From: Dyadobacter psychrotolerans
Lineage (GTDB): Bacteria; Bacteroidota; Bacteroidia; Cytophagales; Spirosomataceae
Length of the DNA stretch: 64,000 bases
Reading direction: 5' to 3'
NCBI RefSeq assembly: GCF_004349265.1
Contig: NZ_SMFL01000005.1
Location: 248,301-312,300, forward strand
The notes beneath the pieces are model-generated. The model made no database searches and had not been told where the DNA came from. It worked only from the letters and a program-made list of their open reading frames with translations. Made by a program: the position numbers and the translations under genes. This document shows, in pieces, positions 52,070 to 61,582 of this stretch; the first letter of the stretch is position 1; every line of letters begins with the position of its first letter.

Positions 52070-52236
52070 TCCAATCATTGCCATTCTTCCTCTCTTTTAA
52101 AATACGGTCTTCGGGTGTTGCTTTGTCTTACAATATCGTTGTTAATCTAAGTGACGCAGGTTGCCGTTCATTTACGGTTATTAGCAGATGTTGTAGGTAA
52201 AGTTTTTGTAATGCTAACAGCTACATGCTAAATTTT

Positions 52237-52923
52237 ATGAATATAATAAAACGAAAAGCACTGAGTATAATCGGAAATGCACTTGCTAAAACCGGCACAG
52301 TCCTGGCCGTACGCGCCTGGCAGCCCGCCACATTTTTTGAAGTTGATGTTCACTTTCCTAATATGGATATGTCGTCCTGGGAAAAAGTGCAATACATCAA
52401 AGTGAACGTAGAAGAAGGGGTTTACCGCGATTACACCCCGGCTGGCTGGGACGAAGACACCCGGACATGCACGCTGTATGTTGACGGTGTACACGACGGG
52501 CCAGGCAGCAGATGGGCCAAAATGGTGCAACAGGGCGACGAGATCAGTTACATTGGTCCGTCACGAACTTTTCACCGTCCGCTCGAAGGAAAGATGATTG
52601 TACTCGGTGATATGAGTGCTTTGGGACATTACCTTGCATTACAGCAACTTGCGGGTGATCGCGCGTTAACAGGTGCTGTTTCCGTTATAGAAGAAGGGCA
52701 TCTGGCCAGCTTCTACGATTATTTTAAATGGGAAGTGGACGCGGTAAAGCAGCAGGACGAGGGAGGTTTTGAAGCGCTACTTGACTGGACAAAAGACAAA
52801 GATCTGACGGATACAGAAATATTCATTGTGGGGCACATTCCTACCAGTATTCAGCTTAGAAAAGAATTGAAAAAAAGAAAGGATCATCCCAATACGATCA
52901 GGGTACAAGGTTTCTGGTCTTAA
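52237..52923 (+). CDS. Siderophore-interacting protein (FAD ferric reductase family)
   Basis: This 228-residue protein starts at ATG 52237, four residues inside an open frame that begins at 52225; the family N-terminus fits the later start. It has the SIP/ViuB pattern: an FAD-binding domain with RDYTPAGWDEDTRTCTLYVD and GDEISYIGPSRTFHRP, and a C-terminal NAD(P)H-type Rossmann half (LGDMSALGHYLALQQ, TEIFIVGHIPTSIQL). Such enzymes release iron from ferri-siderophores in the cytoplasm. The AraC-type regulator directly upstream may control it, a pairing seen with iron-uptake genes, although no siderophore receptor lies here. A bidirectional hairpin follows. Confidence 0.9.
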   Translation: MNIIKRKALSIIGNALAKTGTVLAVRAWQPATFFEVDVHFPNMDMSSWEKVQYIKVNVEEGVYRDYTPAGWDEDTRTCTLYVDGVHDGPGSRWAKMVQQGDEISYIGPSRTFHRPLEGKMIVLGDMSALGHYLALQQLAGDRALTGAVSVIEEGHLASFYDYFKWEVDAVKQQDEGGFEALLDWTKDKDLTDTEIFIVGHIPTSIQLRKELKKRKDHPNTIRVQGFWS

Positions 52924-52926
52924 AAT

Positions 52927-52959
52927 AAATCAGGCCGGCATCATCTACCGGCCTGATTT
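52927..52959. terminator. Bidirectional intrinsic terminator between convergent genes
   Basis: A twelve-base perfect stem, AAATCAGGCCGG/CCGGCCTGATTT with a nine-base loop, lies 4 bp after the siderophore-interacting gene and 17 bp before the S9 peptidase stop. It can serve both strands. Confidence 0.85.
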
Positions 52960-52975
52960 GTAATATAAAATCCAG

Positions 52976-55144
52976 TTATTTCTGTCCTACATATCTTTCG
53001 AAGAACTCATAAATACGAAGTGTTCTGTCAATTCGCTGACGGGGATTTCCTGTCCTGCTCAGCTCATGGGTTCCTCCCGGCATACGTACATATTCCACGT
53101 CCCTGCCTAAAATTTTCAGACTTTTATAAAGCAATTCGCTTTGGATGACTCCTGTACGCAAATCTGTTTCTCCGTGTTTGATCAGCAGCGGCGTATGGAT
53201 TTTGTCGACGAAAGTCTGCGGTGAGTTGGCATCCATTATTTTTTTGATTTCTGCCTCCCATGGATAACCTCCGAAATAATTCGGAACCAGATTCCAGGCG
53301 TTACCTTCGCCCATAAAAGTGGTTAGTTCATACACACCTCTTTGCGCATGTGCCGCCTTAAAACGGTTGTCATGTCCAACAATCCAGGCCGTGAGATAAC
53401 CTGCATAAGATCCCCCGGTAATTACCTGGCGGGCAGTATCAGCCCAGGATTCTTTTGCTGCATCAGCGGCTGCGGAAAGCACATCCTCCGCTGGGCCCGT
53501 TCCCCAATCCCGGAAATTAGCTTTCATAAAACCAAGTCCGTATCCGCCCGATCCGCGTGGATTGGCATACACAACCCCGTAACCCTGCGAGCAAAAGAAC
53601 TGAAATTCATGCCACATCGAAAGTTCACCAGGTCCCCACATTGCCGTCGGGCCACCGTGCATTTGCAGCAGCAGCGGATATTTTTTGCCAGGCTCGGTCT
53701 GCGAAGGTTTCATGATCCAGTATTCGATGGTTTGTCCCTTGGAGTTGGTCAAGGTCCTTTTTTCAGGATAACTGAGCAGTTTATCTTTCAGCCATTCACT
53801 GTTGTGGCTGCTGCGTTTTGTTTCGGATTGAAAAGTAAGGTCGGATACAAACAGTTCGGAAGGGTTGGCGACTTCTGTTTTGGCATAAACGGCAATGTTT
53901 CCTGCGATGTCAAAACTGTTAATTCCGGAGTTATAACCGGTCAGCTGGTTTACTCTTTTGTTCATCACGATCATCCGGTAAGCCGGAAAACCGCCATTGG
54001 AAGCGGCTGTAAAATAAAGTGATTTACTGTCAGACGACCAGGTCAGATTTGCAGCGCTCCGGTCAAATTGCGAAACGTAAGGTTTTGATCCCGAACCGAA
54101 TGTTAGAACGCCGATGTGCCCCTGATCCAGAGATGCAGGTTTTAACGCTGCGGCAGAGGTGATGTAAGCAAGGTATTTATTGTCTCTAGAAACCGAAGGC
54201 TGGCTGAAACTGTATTCCGGATCACTCAAAAGTACCATTGTACCCGTTCCGTCTGCATTCATCCTTATCACACGGCTTGCTTTACTTCTGTCGGGATGCT
54301 GCAGACTGTCGCCCTGTGTAACCATGATAACTTTACCGTCGGGTGTCCATATTGCCTGACCGAAATTGTAAAACCCTTTTGTAACCGGCCGGGCGATTGC
54401 ATTTTCTTTAACCTCAACGGTGTAAACATGAGAAAAAGTAAGTTCGGGCTGCGTGGTAGCTTCACCCTGGAAGTTAAGCCTGTTGATCACTTTTGCTTTT
54501 TTGTCATCAACATCTTTGTCCAGGTAAGCCCGGATCTCAGCAAGCGTTCCGTCCGGATTTGGTTTAACCGACGGGTCTTTTTTGATAAAATTGTTATTAG
54601 CAAAACCTGGTTTTTCCATCGACCAAAGCGGCACCAGTTTGCTGGGATTCAAAAGAGAATCTTTCAGGATCTCACTTAAAGACATACCTGCCGAAAAAAG
54701 TACTTTCCCTCCGTCAGGTGACCATTTTGGGCTTGATGCGCCGTAGCTAAGGCTGGTCAGCTGCCAGGCCTCTCCACCGTTTACAGGCAGAACAAAAAGC
54801 TGATTTTTATCTTTGATTTTTCTTACAAAAACGATCTTCGTTCCGTCCGGCGACCATTCCGGCTGGCTTGCACTTTCACTTCCGTGTGTGAGTGCAACAG
54901 GTTCATTTTTATTGGTAAGGTCCAGCAGATATAAATGCGTGTGATATTCGAATTCGAAGGGAGAATCGGGAACTGGGTCTGTTGTGAGCAGTGTATAAAC
55001 CGCGCGTTTCTCATCAGGAGAAATTGCGATTGTGCCGACCTGCTTAATTTTTGTCAGATCGCTTGCTTTGATTTTTTCCTTCGGCTGAGCGTAGGCTGTA
55101 AAGCAAAACGAACTCAGCAGAAAAAAAACATATAATTTCTTCAT
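52976..55144 (-). CDS. S9-family peptidase (acylaminoacyl/dipeptidyl type), exported
   Basis: This 722-residue peptidase has a signal peptide (residues 1-19, KLYVFFLLSSFCFTAYA). Its propeller-like N-terminal half has repeats (TIAISPDEKRAVYTLLTTD, PEWSPDGTKIVFVRKIKD, PKWSPDGGKVLFSAGMS). The C-terminal hydrolase carries the serine in VITGGSYAGYLTAW, the aspartate in HGETDLRTGVIQ and the histidine in MPGGTHELSRTG. This is the acylaminoacyl-peptidase or dipeptidyl-peptidase type. A second S9 peptidase lies at 44465. It is convergent with the siderophore-interacting gene and upstream of nothing in operon. It probably degrades peptides taken into the periplasm. Confidence 0.93.
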   Translation of the reverse strand: MKKLYVFFLLSSFCFTAYAQPKEKIKASDLTKIKQVGTIAISPDEKRAVYTLLTTDPVPDSPFEFEYHTHLYLLDLTNKNEPVALTHGSESASQPEWSPDGTKIVFVRKIKDKNQLFVLPVNGGEAWQLTSLSYGASSPKWSPDGGKVLFSAGMSLSEILKDSLLNPSKLVPLWSMEKPGFANNNFIKKDPSVKPNPDGTLAEIRAYLDKDVDDKKAKVINRLNFQGEATTQPELTFSHVYTVEVKENAIARPVTKGFYNFGQAIWTPDGKVIMVTQGDSLQHPDRSKASRVIRMNADGTGTMVLLSDPEYSFSQPSVSRDNKYLAYITSAAALKPASLDQGHIGVLTFGSGSKPYVSQFDRSAANLTWSSDSKSLYFTAASNGGFPAYRMIVMNKRVNQLTGYNSGINSFDIAGNIAVYAKTEVANPSELFVSDLTFQSETKRSSHNSEWLKDKLLSYPEKRTLTNSKGQTIEYWIMKPSQTEPGKKYPLLLQMHGGPTAMWGPGELSMWHEFQFFCSQGYGVVYANPRGSGGYGLGFMKANFRDWGTGPAEDVLSAAADAAKESWADTARQVITGGSYAGYLTAWIVGHDNRFKAAHAQRGVYELTTFMGEGNAWNLVPNYFGGYPWEAEIKKIMDANSPQTFVDKIHTPLLIKHGETDLRTGVIQSELLYKSLKILGRDVEYVRMPGGTHELSRTGNPRQRIDRTLRIYEFFERYVGQK

Positions 55145-55253
55145 AAGTTGGTATAATTGGGATTAGTGTAAAGGATCATCCTGCTTGAAAAACCAAGTTA
55201 GAATAAATTCCTGAAAATGATGTAGATAAAACCCGCTGGCGGAATACGGTAAG

Positions 55254-56234
55254 TTACAACAGCACTTCTCCGATTTTAAGAAATCTGATGTCGTCATCAG
55301 AAGTTTTTATTTGCCTTAAAACACGAATCGGATCTCCAACGGGTTCATCTGCCAGATCGAATGTACCGTAATGCATCGGAATCATTGTTCTCGCCTTCGT
55401 ATCATGAAAGGCTTTCAGGGCGTCGGCAGGGCTGGTGTGGCTTTGTCCCATAAAAAACTCTGGTTTGTATGCACCGATTCCCACCATGCAGTAGTCGATG
55501 TTCGGGAAGACCTCAGCCACATCTGCAAAGTGGCTGTCGTAACCTGAGTCCCCGCAGAAATAAATGGTTTTATCAGCGCCTTCAATCACGTAACCACCCC
55601 ATAGCCGCAGATTCGTGTCATTTAAACCACGTTTGCCCCAATGTCTGGAAGGAATGTAAGTAATTTTTAATTCCGGCAGGGTTTCAAATTGCTGGTACCA
55701 GCCGGCGTTTTGAATCTTTTTACTTCCCGAGAAAGAATAAAGTATTTTTTCCATGTTCAGTCCGGTAAGCCAGGTAGCGGCGGGATTGTTTACTGCCAGA
55801 CAGCGGATACTTTTTTCATCAAAATGGTCACGGTGATCATGGGAGATCAATATATAATCCAGATTTATGAAGTCTTCCGGCAAAACCGGCAACGGACAAA
55901 GTCGTTTTAAAAACGTACTGTCAAACAGAATGGGATCAATCAAAAGTGTTATACCAGCCAACCGGATGAAAAATGATGCATGGCCAAGCCACACGATACA
56001 ATCCTGCCCGGACTGTAAAAAATTGCTGTTTGATACAACTTCCGGTCGCCAGGTATCTTTTCGTTTTTCTTCTTTCTGTGGATTTGTCTGTAGCTGCCAT
56101 TTAAGTAATTCCAGCAAAGAATCATTAAAAGGGTACTGCTGGTTAACAAACCTTCCGTTATCCAAAACCGGTGTGCCTTTCCATTCAAATGGTAAAGAAA
56201 TCGTTTTCAGATCCGGATTTGAAGTGTAAGGCAT
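55254..56234 (-). CDS. NAPE-PLD/UlaG-like metallo-beta-lactamase-fold hydrolase
   Basis: This 326-residue cytoplasmic protein has the MBL fold. The metal motif is HDHRDHFD (in ILISHDHRDHFDEKSI, about residues 131-138). Further metal ligands are likely in PSRHWGKRG, FCGDSGYDSHF and IPMHYGTFDLADEP. These match the N-acyl-phosphatidylethanolamine phospholipase D-like or lactonase-like group (COG2220). The substrate is not fixed; phosphodiester and lactone-type members are both known. It is followed by the second S9 peptidase on the same strand, 109 bp on, and preceded by an Asp/Glu racemase gene 17 bp upstream, so the three may be one transcript. Confidence 0.88.
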   Translation of the reverse strand: MPYTSNPDLKTISLPFEWKGTPVLDNGRFVNQQYPFNDSLLELLKWQLQTNPQKEEKRKDTWRPEVVSNSNFLQSGQDCIVWLGHASFFIRLAGITLLIDPILFDSTFLKRLCPLPVLPEDFINLDYILISHDHRDHFDEKSIRCLAVNNPAATWLTGLNMEKILYSFSGSKKIQNAGWYQQFETLPELKITYIPSRHWGKRGLNDTNLRLWGGYVIEGADKTIYFCGDSGYDSHFADVAEVFPNIDYCMVGIGAYKPEFFMGQSHTSPADALKAFHDTKARTMIPMHYGTFDLADEPVGDPIRVLRQIKTSDDDIRFLKIGEVLL

Positions 56235-56251
56235 AAAGTAATTGTTGAAAT

Positions 56252-56935
56252 TTAAGAAAGAATAAAGTCAATTGCCTTTTCACATTGCACTGCAATCGTA
56301 TTGATCAGAACAGGTTTTGCTGTTACGTTGCGAAATGCAAGCGGCAATTCTGTGCAGGCAAGAATAAACGCGTCAAAGTCGTCATATTTATCTGCCAGGG
56401 TCTGAAAGTAGGAGATAAATTCATCTTTAATAATCCCTTTTGCCAGTTCGGTTTGTATTTCCTGAATGGCTGCGCGTTCCTCCGGGTCAGGTATTGCCAC
56501 TTCGATACCCGCGTCCATCAAAGGTTTTTTGAAAAAATCATCTTCCATGGTAAACTTTGTTGCCAGCAACAGCACGCGGTTCCATTTATTTTTTAGGATA
56601 AATTCCTGTGTGAGGTCAATAACATGAAATACCGGAGTCTGGATCTGCATTTCATTTTTGATCTGGTCAAAAGCTTTGTGCAGTGTATTGTTACAAATGA
56701 TCAGACCGTCCGGATTCAGGGCAAGAATATTTTCAATTTCAGTTTTTAGGAGCAATGGTATCTCAGCCCAGCCATCCGCATATCTTGATTTAATTTCATG
56801 ATAATCGATGTTGTACAAAAGCATCGGACAGCTATGCGATCCGCCGAGTTTTTGGTTTATGCGCTGGTTTAGTTCAGTATAATATTCAAGGGTCGAAGGC
56901 CAGCTGGTGCCTCCCAATAAAGCAATTCGTTTCAT
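56252..56935 (-). CDS. Aspartate/glutamate racemase family protein
   Basis: This 227-residue protein has the PLP-independent Asp/Glu racemase fold with both catalytic cysteines: the first in ICNNTLHKA (about residues 79-87) and the second in ILACTELPL (about 190-198). The start GGTSWPSTLEYYTELNQRIN is also typical. The family includes aspartate, glutamate, hydantoin and maleate-acting enzymes; amino acid racemisation for cell-wall or D-amino-acid metabolism is the usual role. It lies 17 bp before the MBL-fold gene on the same strand. There is no signal peptide. Confidence 0.9.
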   Translation of the reverse strand: MKRIALLGGTSWPSTLEYYTELNQRINQKLGGSHSCPMLLYNIDYHEIKSRYADGWAEIPLLLKTEIENILALNPDGLIICNNTLHKAFDQIKNEMQIQTPVFHVIDLTQEFILKNKWNRVLLLATKFTMEDDFFKKPLMDAGIEVAIPDPEERAAIQEIQTELAKGIIKDEFISYFQTLADKYDDFDAFILACTELPLAFRNVTAKPVLINTIAVQCEKAIDFILS

Positions 56936-56980
56936 TTGGGAAGATACAGGATTTTGAATAATAATACCAAAGAGAGCGTT

Positions 56981-57535
56981 CTATAACTCCTGGCTCAGGA
57001 TGTCTCGGGCTTCCATTAAAGCGAACCCAAGCAAATTTTTTCCTGCCCAGAGTTCAGGATATCTTGCTCCGTGACTTTCTGCTGTCAGTCCAATTCCCCA
57101 GATCGTGTCAACCGGACTTGCTTCGACAAGGATTCGCTGTTTGGTGTTAAGAAGAAATTCTCTCAGTCTGGAGTGTTGCCCAAACTTATGGAGACTTCCT
57201 TCTAAGACTATTTGATAGCGTTTTTGCTCCCAGATTGCGAGGTTGAAATTATCTACCTGTCTACCCAATTCCTTAGCCTCACCTGGTGATTTTGACGAGA
57301 TAATTTTATGAAAGGTATTTTCATCTTTAAATAGTAAGGCTTTTTGAGCCATCATCCAGTGTTCTGAGGTAGGGTAAATAATTCCATCAACCAAAACCGG
57401 GGCGTTAAACCATTGACTAAAACATGACGAATTTATTGATCCATCCCGGCTTGGCTGATGTCCCCAAAAGAAGATGTACTTGACACTTTCTTCTCTTCCA
57501 CAAATGTCAATTAACCAGGAGGTTGAATATTTCAC
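56981..57535 (-). CDS. NADAR-family protein (YbiA-like)
   Basis: This 184-residue protein matches the NADAR/YbiA fold: KYIFFWGHQPSRDGSINSSC (19-38), FNAPVLVDGIIYPTSEHWMM, KSPGEAKELGRQVDNFN and WGIGLTAESHGARYPELWAG. The start is a GTG at 57535; no ATG is available before the domain begins. YbiA has N-glycosidase activity on riboflavin precursors, and other NADAR proteins remove ADP-ribose from DNA. In this window it is beside a GNAT gene and an Asp/Glu racemase gene, with no DarT-like partner, so a damage-cleanup role is likelier than a toxin-antitoxin role. Expression may be with the GNAT gene, 48 bp upstream. Confidence 0.87.
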   Translation of the reverse strand: MKYSTSWLIDICGREESVKYIFFWGHQPSRDGSINSSCFSQWFNAPVLVDGIIYPTSEHWMMAQKALLFKDENTFHKIISSKSPGEAKELGRQVDNFNLAIWEQKRYQIVLEGSLHKFGQHSRLREFLLNTKQRILVEASPVDTIWGIGLTAESHGARYPELWAGKNLLGFALMEARDILSQEL

Positions 57536-57583
57536 CGTATAAATTGATTCTAGCTAAATAAAACTGAGCTGACTTCTGTAGCA

Positions 57584-58039
57584 TCACTCAAAATTAATCT
57601 TCATTCCTTCATGCGAAGCAACAAATCCCAATTTTTCATAAAATCTGAGTGCATCCGGGCGTTTTTTGTCGGTTGTCAGCTGAAGTAAATGTGCACCGCG
57701 TTCTCTGGCTCTTTCAATAGCCCATTCAAATAATTTCTGTCCGATTCCTGTTCCTCTCACATCTTCACGGATCCTGACTGCTTCAATCTGCGCGCGGATT
57801 CCACCCTGGAAAGTCAGATATTGTAAAAAGCTAAGCTGCAGTGTTCCAAGGATTTCGTCATTATCATCCTCAACGACAATGAGTTCCTGGTTGGGGTCGG
57901 AGTCAATACTGGCAAAAGCAAGGTAATATTTGTTTGGCAGAGGTTCCCTGAAATCCTCCCTTGACTTTCCAAGCTCATCATCTGAAAGCATTTTGACGAT
58001 GGAGGGAACGTCTTCTCTGGCGGCTCTTCTAAAATTCAT
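57584..58039 (-). CDS. GNAT-family N-acetyltransferase
   Basis: This 151-residue protein has the GNAT fold: NFRRAAREDVPSIVKMLSDD (motif C region), LGTLQLSFLQYLTFQGGIRA, then motif A IEAVRIREDVRGTGIGQKLF with the Q/RxxGxG/A type of acetyl-CoA loop (RGTGIG), and motif B KRPDALRFYEKLGFVASHEG. The substrate is unknown; it could be an aminoglycoside-like compound, a peptide or a protein terminus. It is on the minus strand 48 bp before the NADAR gene, and the two may be co-transcribed. Length is normal for the family. Confidence 0.92.
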   Translation of the reverse strand: MNFRRAAREDVPSIVKMLSDDELGKSREDFREPLPNKYYLAFASIDSDPNQELIVVEDDNDEILGTLQLSFLQYLTFQGGIRAQIEAVRIREDVRGTGIGQKLFEWAIERARERGAHLLQLTTDKKRPDALRFYEKLGFVASHEGMKINFE

Positions 58040-58194
58040 GTTTGCTTATAACGGTGAATAAAACGGATGGCTAAAAGTAGTCTGCTTTTTATGTTTTGTC
58101 AATAATAAACGTTCCGGATTTAGTTTGGAGAGCTTTTAGTTCTACAAACTTGCCAGCATCAGATACAGGACAGATGACCGACCTGCCATCTTTC

Positions 58195-58638
58195 TCATTT
58201 TCTTCTGACCACGATCCCAACTGCCAGGTTAATAATAAACAGAGCCTGGGCAACTATTAAAAGAACCAAACCCGCCTGAATAATCATGAGTTGCTGATGG
58301 TATTTTTGAAAACCACCGTACGGCGCGTAACTGTCGATACTCATAAATCCGAAAAATGTTTTTTCAATCGCAAAAACTGATAAAATGCTGATCGTTAAAA
58401 GTATGTGAGCCCGGGTGAGATATTTGGACCACAAAAATTGATGCAGGAAATGGTAGAGCAGGTAAAATACCACGAAGATGAATATGACCAGGCCTAAAAG
58501 TAAATAAGCCGGAAACACAAGGTATGTGTCGTGAAGGTTGACATCCAGTTCCCGTTTACCAGCCGCAAGGGAAGCGATTAAAAAGATGATAATAAAAACG
58601 ATGAAGAGATTGTGGGCAGTTTTGGTAAAATTGTTCAT
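58195..58638 (-). CDS. Small membrane protein with an HDTY motif like heme-copper oxidase subunit I
   Basis: This 147-residue protein starts at ATG 58638; 22 extra residues upstream (to 58704) are open but look unlike a helix and are dropped. It has four predicted membrane helices: TAHNLFIVFIIIFLIASLAA, LVFPAYLLLGLVIFIFVVFY, THILLTISILSVFAIEKTFF (starting in the hydrophilic turn) and IIQAGLVLLIVAQALFIINL. The stretch NLHDTYLVFPAYLL resembles the HDTYFVVAHFHY region of heme-copper oxidase subunit I, but the other heme ligands are not here. I regard it as a stand-alone membrane protein of unknown function. No partner gene lies beside it. Confidence 0.65.
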   Translation of the reverse strand: MNNFTKTAHNLFIVFIIIFLIASLAAGKRELDVNLHDTYLVFPAYLLLGLVIFIFVVFYLLYHFLHQFLWSKYLTRAHILLTISILSVFAIEKTFFGFMSIDSYAPYGGFQKYHQQLMIIQAGLVLLIVAQALFIINLAVGIVVRRK

Positions 58639-58832
58639 AGGTTCATTCTGACTTGCCGGGTGTAGTCTGGATAAAAAATGTATCCCGATGTAAATTACAG
58701 CCAAAATAATTATTAAATTCCGATAAACCGGACGTACCTGTTTTAGAAAAAATTTACCTTGGAATTAATACTTTGTTTTAACCGCTTAAATCGCTTAATT
58801 GAAATAGCTTACTGATAACTAACCAGCTTTAT

Positions 58833-60725
58833 ATGAAAAATAAAATTACGCTGATAATTAATTTTGTTTTAACACTTTCTGTCAGTTCTCCCAGTGTCTT
58901 TGCACAGGAAGAAGTGTTGAAAAAACTAAAAGAAATTGCGGTTATCGAACAAAAGATCATGATGCCTATGCGGGATGGTGCCCGCTTGGCTACGGATGTT
59001 TACCGCCCTAAAACCGATAAAAAAGTACCTGTTATTTTTTCAAAAACACCTTATAACTTTAATTCCTGGGGTGATGGTGAAATGAAATCCGGCACGTATC
59101 AGGCTGCTCTGGACGCGGTGCAACGGGGTTATGCATACGTCGTGCAAAACGAACGAGGTAAATTTTTCTCAGAAGGTCAGTGGGATATTCTCGGGCCACC
59201 TACAACGGATGGTTATGATGCCTTTTCCTGGATGTCTGCCCAGCCCTGGTCGAACGGGAAAATAGGTACATTAGGTTGCTCTTCAACAGCAGAATGGCAA
59301 ATGGCTGTTGCAGCTTTGGATCATCCTTCACATGCAGCTATGGTGCCAATGGGATTTGGTGCAGGCGTAGGAAAGGTTGGCCCTTTCACAGAGCAGGGCA
59401 ACTGGTATCGGGGAGGAGCCCAGCAAATGCTTTTTACAACCTGGCTGTATGGAACGGAAACGGATAACCTGGCAAGGCCCCTGTTTCCAAAAGATGCAAA
59501 AAGTGAAGATCTGGCACGTGTTTCCAGGTTTTATGATCTGGCTCCGGAAATGCCCAAAGTAGATTGGGCACAAAAACTGAAACACCTGCCTGTTCAGGAC
59601 ATCATCAAAAACGTGGACGGGCCGAAAGGCGTTTATGAAAAAATGATCGTAAGAAAACCAACCGATCCTGAGTGGTATAAAGGCGGGTTATATCACGAAA
59701 CCATGCCATTTGGTGTTCCGAGTTTCTGGTTTGTTTCCTGGTATGACGTTTCAACCGGACCAAATCTTGCCTTGTTTAATCATGTAAGAAAAAACGGGAT
59801 CGATCAGCAGGTAAAAGATGGCCAGTATCTTGTGATTGCGCCAACATTACATTGTGCCTACAAACGTGCAACCGAAAATACAATCGTGGGTGAACGCAGC
59901 GTTGGAGATGCACGTCTCGATTATGACGGTCTGATTTATGGCTGGTTTGATTATTGGCTTAAGGGTGAAGATAATGGTATGCTGAAAAAAACGCCGCGCG
60001 TTCAGTATTATACCATGGGCTCCAACAAGTGGCAGTTTTCCGAAACCTGGCCGCCAGTGAGTACGGAGCCGGTAACCTATTATTTTTCGAGTAAAGGGAG
60101 TGCAAATAGCCTGTATGGAGATGGGAAACTGACGACCAAAGCCCCGGCCAAAGATGAAAAGCCCGATCTTTTTACCTATGATCCGGCATTTCCGGTACCT
60201 TCTTATGGCGGTAATGTTTGCTGCACCGGGACGGCCATTCAGGGCGGATCCTGGGATCAGCATCAGATGGAAACCAGGCAGGATATCTTGGTTTATACCA
60301 CCGAGCCTTTTAAGGAAGGTGTGGAGCTTACGGGTTCGATTGAAACCACACTTTATGTTTCTTCTGATGCAAAGGACACGGATTTTACGGTTAAACTCAT
60401 CGATGTATATCCAGATGGCCGTGCTTACAATCTGGATGAAACGATCCTGCGTGCCCGCTACCGTGAAGGATTTGATAAAGAAGTCATGATGGAAAACGGC
60501 AAGGTTTACAAACTGACTTTGAGCCCCATGTCAACAAGTAATTATTTCGAGCCGGGACACAGCGTTCGTCTGGAAATTTCAAGCAGCAACTTTCCCCGTT
60601 TTGATCGAAATTTGAATACAGGTGGAAATAATTATGACGAAACAAAAGGGGTTGTCGCCCATAACAAGGTTCTTCACTCGGCTCAGTATCCTTCGGTTGT
60701 AGTGCTTCCGGTGGTGAAAAAGTAA
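58833..60725 (+). CDS. CocE/NonD-family (X-Pro dipeptidyl-peptidase-like) hydrolase, exported
   Basis: This 630-residue enzyme has a signal peptide (residues 1-24, [18 protein letters not shown]) followed by the CocE/NonD hydrolase domain. The nucleophile is in [14 protein letters not shown] (about residue 149), and the acid and histidine are expected in [20 protein letters not shown] and [14 protein letters not shown]. The C-terminal jelly-roll X-Pro dipeptidyl-peptidase domain (about 420-620) ends in [13 protein letters not shown]. The family cleaves X-Pro dipeptides, glutaryl-cephalosporins or esters such as cocaine. It is a single gene with a strong terminator. Together with two S9 and one M1 enzyme it makes this part of the window rich in peptide- and ester-hydrolysing exoenzymes. 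Confidence 0.93.
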   Translation: MKNKITLIINFVLTLSVSSPSVFAQEEVLKKLKEIAVIEQKIMMPMRDGARLATDVYRPKTDKKVPVIFSKTPYNFNSWGDGEMKSGTYQAALDAVQRGYAYVVQNERGKFFSEGQWDILGPPTTDGYDAFSWMSAQPWSNGKIGTLGCSSTAEWQMAVAALDHPSHAAMVPMGFGAGVGKVGPFTEQGNWYRGGAQQMLFTTWLYGTETDNLARPLFPKDAKSEDLARVSRFYDLAPEMPKVDWAQKLKHLPVQDIIKNVDGPKGVYEKMIVRKPTDPEWYKGGLYHETMPFGVPSFWFVSWYDVSTGPNLALFNHVRKNGIDQQVKDGQYLVIAPTLHCAYKRATENTIVGERSVGDARLDYDGLIYGWFDYWLKGEDNGMLKKTPRVQYYTMGSNKWQFSETWPPVSTEPVTYYFSSKGSANSLYGDGKLTTKAPAKDEKPDLFTYDPAFPVPSYGGNVCCTGTAIQGGSWDQHQMETRQDILVYTTEPFKEGVELTGSIETTLYVSSDAKDTDFTVKLIDVYPDGRAYNLDETILRARYREGFDKEVMMENGKVYKLTLSPMSTSNYFEPGHSVRLEISSSNFPRFDRNLNTGGNNYDETKGVVAHNKVLHSAQYPSVVVLPVVKK

Positions 60726-60765
60726 GTGTGTGTCTCTGGTTTAAACACAACGTTTTTAGCGTTTT

Positions 60766-60815
60766 ACGCGGAGTTTCTCAAAGGTGTTTCATCTGGGAAA
60801 CTCCGCGTTTTTATT
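60766..60815 (+). terminator. Intrinsic terminator after the CocE-like gene
   Basis: A perfect twelve-base stem, ACGCGGAGTTTC/GAAACTCCGCGT with a 19-base loop, is followed by TTTTTATTT. It lies 41 bp past the stop codon. Confidence 0.9.
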
Positions 60816-60825
60816 TGGCCAAAGT

Positions 60826-61458
60826 CTAGATTGTCCGGTCGAATCTTTCCTTTTTTAAGTCTTCTAAAATCTGTTTTGTAGATTCGAAACCTGTGTGCTG
60901 GAAAGCTTTTATACCCAGCTTTTTGGCTGTGTTGGTAAACATAATCCGGTCATCAAAGTATACGCACTGGCTCGGTGTTGCCTGGGCGATACCCATGGCT
61001 AACTGAAAAATTCCCGGATCAGGTTTACGCATTTTTACTTCGCAGGAGGAGATAAATGCATCGAAACAAAGGTGAAGTTTAAACTTTTGAACCCGGTAGT
61101 CATTGAGTTCTTTACCTTCGTTATTGATTGAGATAATCCGGAATCCGCAGTCTCTTTTCCATTCTTTCAGCCATGCGAGCATGTCAGGCAATTCCACAGA
61201 CTGCGCATACATAAACTCTTTGAAATCTTCACGGACAAAATCTCTCGGGTGATTAAAGATAACCGTATCGAGATATTGATCTAAGGTGATGCTTCCAATT
61301 TCGTAGACGTTGAAGATAAAATTATGCAGCGAATCCAGCTCTTTATAATCCAGTCCGAATTTTTCAGCTGCCGCCATCCTTGACTCATGTCCCCAGCCAT
61401 TACTTAGCAGTACTCCGCCGATATCAAAAAAAAGTATTTTCAGGTCACTGCTTTGCAT
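60826..61458 (-). CDS. HAD-family hydrolase (HAD-IA)
   Basis: This 210-residue protein starts at ATG 61458; 21 residues upstream (to 61521) are open but precede the HAD start. Motif I is FFDIGGVLLSNGWG (about 10-23), the FDxGGVL form known from YihX-like phosphatases. Motif II is in RIISINNEGKELND and motif IV is YFDDRIMFT. The family dephosphorylates small phosphates, often sugar phosphates or nucleotides. It is convergent with the CocE-like gene. It lies 125 bp downstream of the Gfo/Idh/MocA gene on the same strand, but no terminator is evident between them, so linkage is possible. Confidence 0.88.
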   Translation of the reverse strand: MQSSDLKILFFDIGGVLLSNGWGHESRMAAAEKFGLDYKELDSLHNFIFNVYEIGSITLDQYLDTVIFNHPRDFVREDFKEFMYAQSVELPDMLAWLKEWKRDCGFRIISINNEGKELNDYRVQKFKLHLCFDAFISSCEVKMRKPDPGIFQLAMGIAQATPSQCVYFDDRIMFTNTAKKLGIKAFQHTGFESTKQILEDLKKERFDRTI

Positions 61459-61582
61459 GAATAAGCGTTTTTGGTGAATCGTAAAGATGGAAGGAAAAGT
61501 TGGTATTGACAATTCGTTCATCAGCGATGGTATTATCTTTTCCGTTCATCTTTTCACACAACACCTGGTATCAGCATATTTC

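Noticed and set aside
53342-54022. 226-residue plus-strand frame opposite the second S9 peptidase
   Set aside because: Antisense shadow; composition is rich in cysteine, arginine and histidine and unlike a real protein.
56981-58039. NADAR plus GNAT read as a DarT/NADAR-type toxin-antitoxin system
   Set aside because: No ADP-ribosyltransferase is present; GNAT here has a standard acetyltransferase motif and no toxin-type operon overlap.
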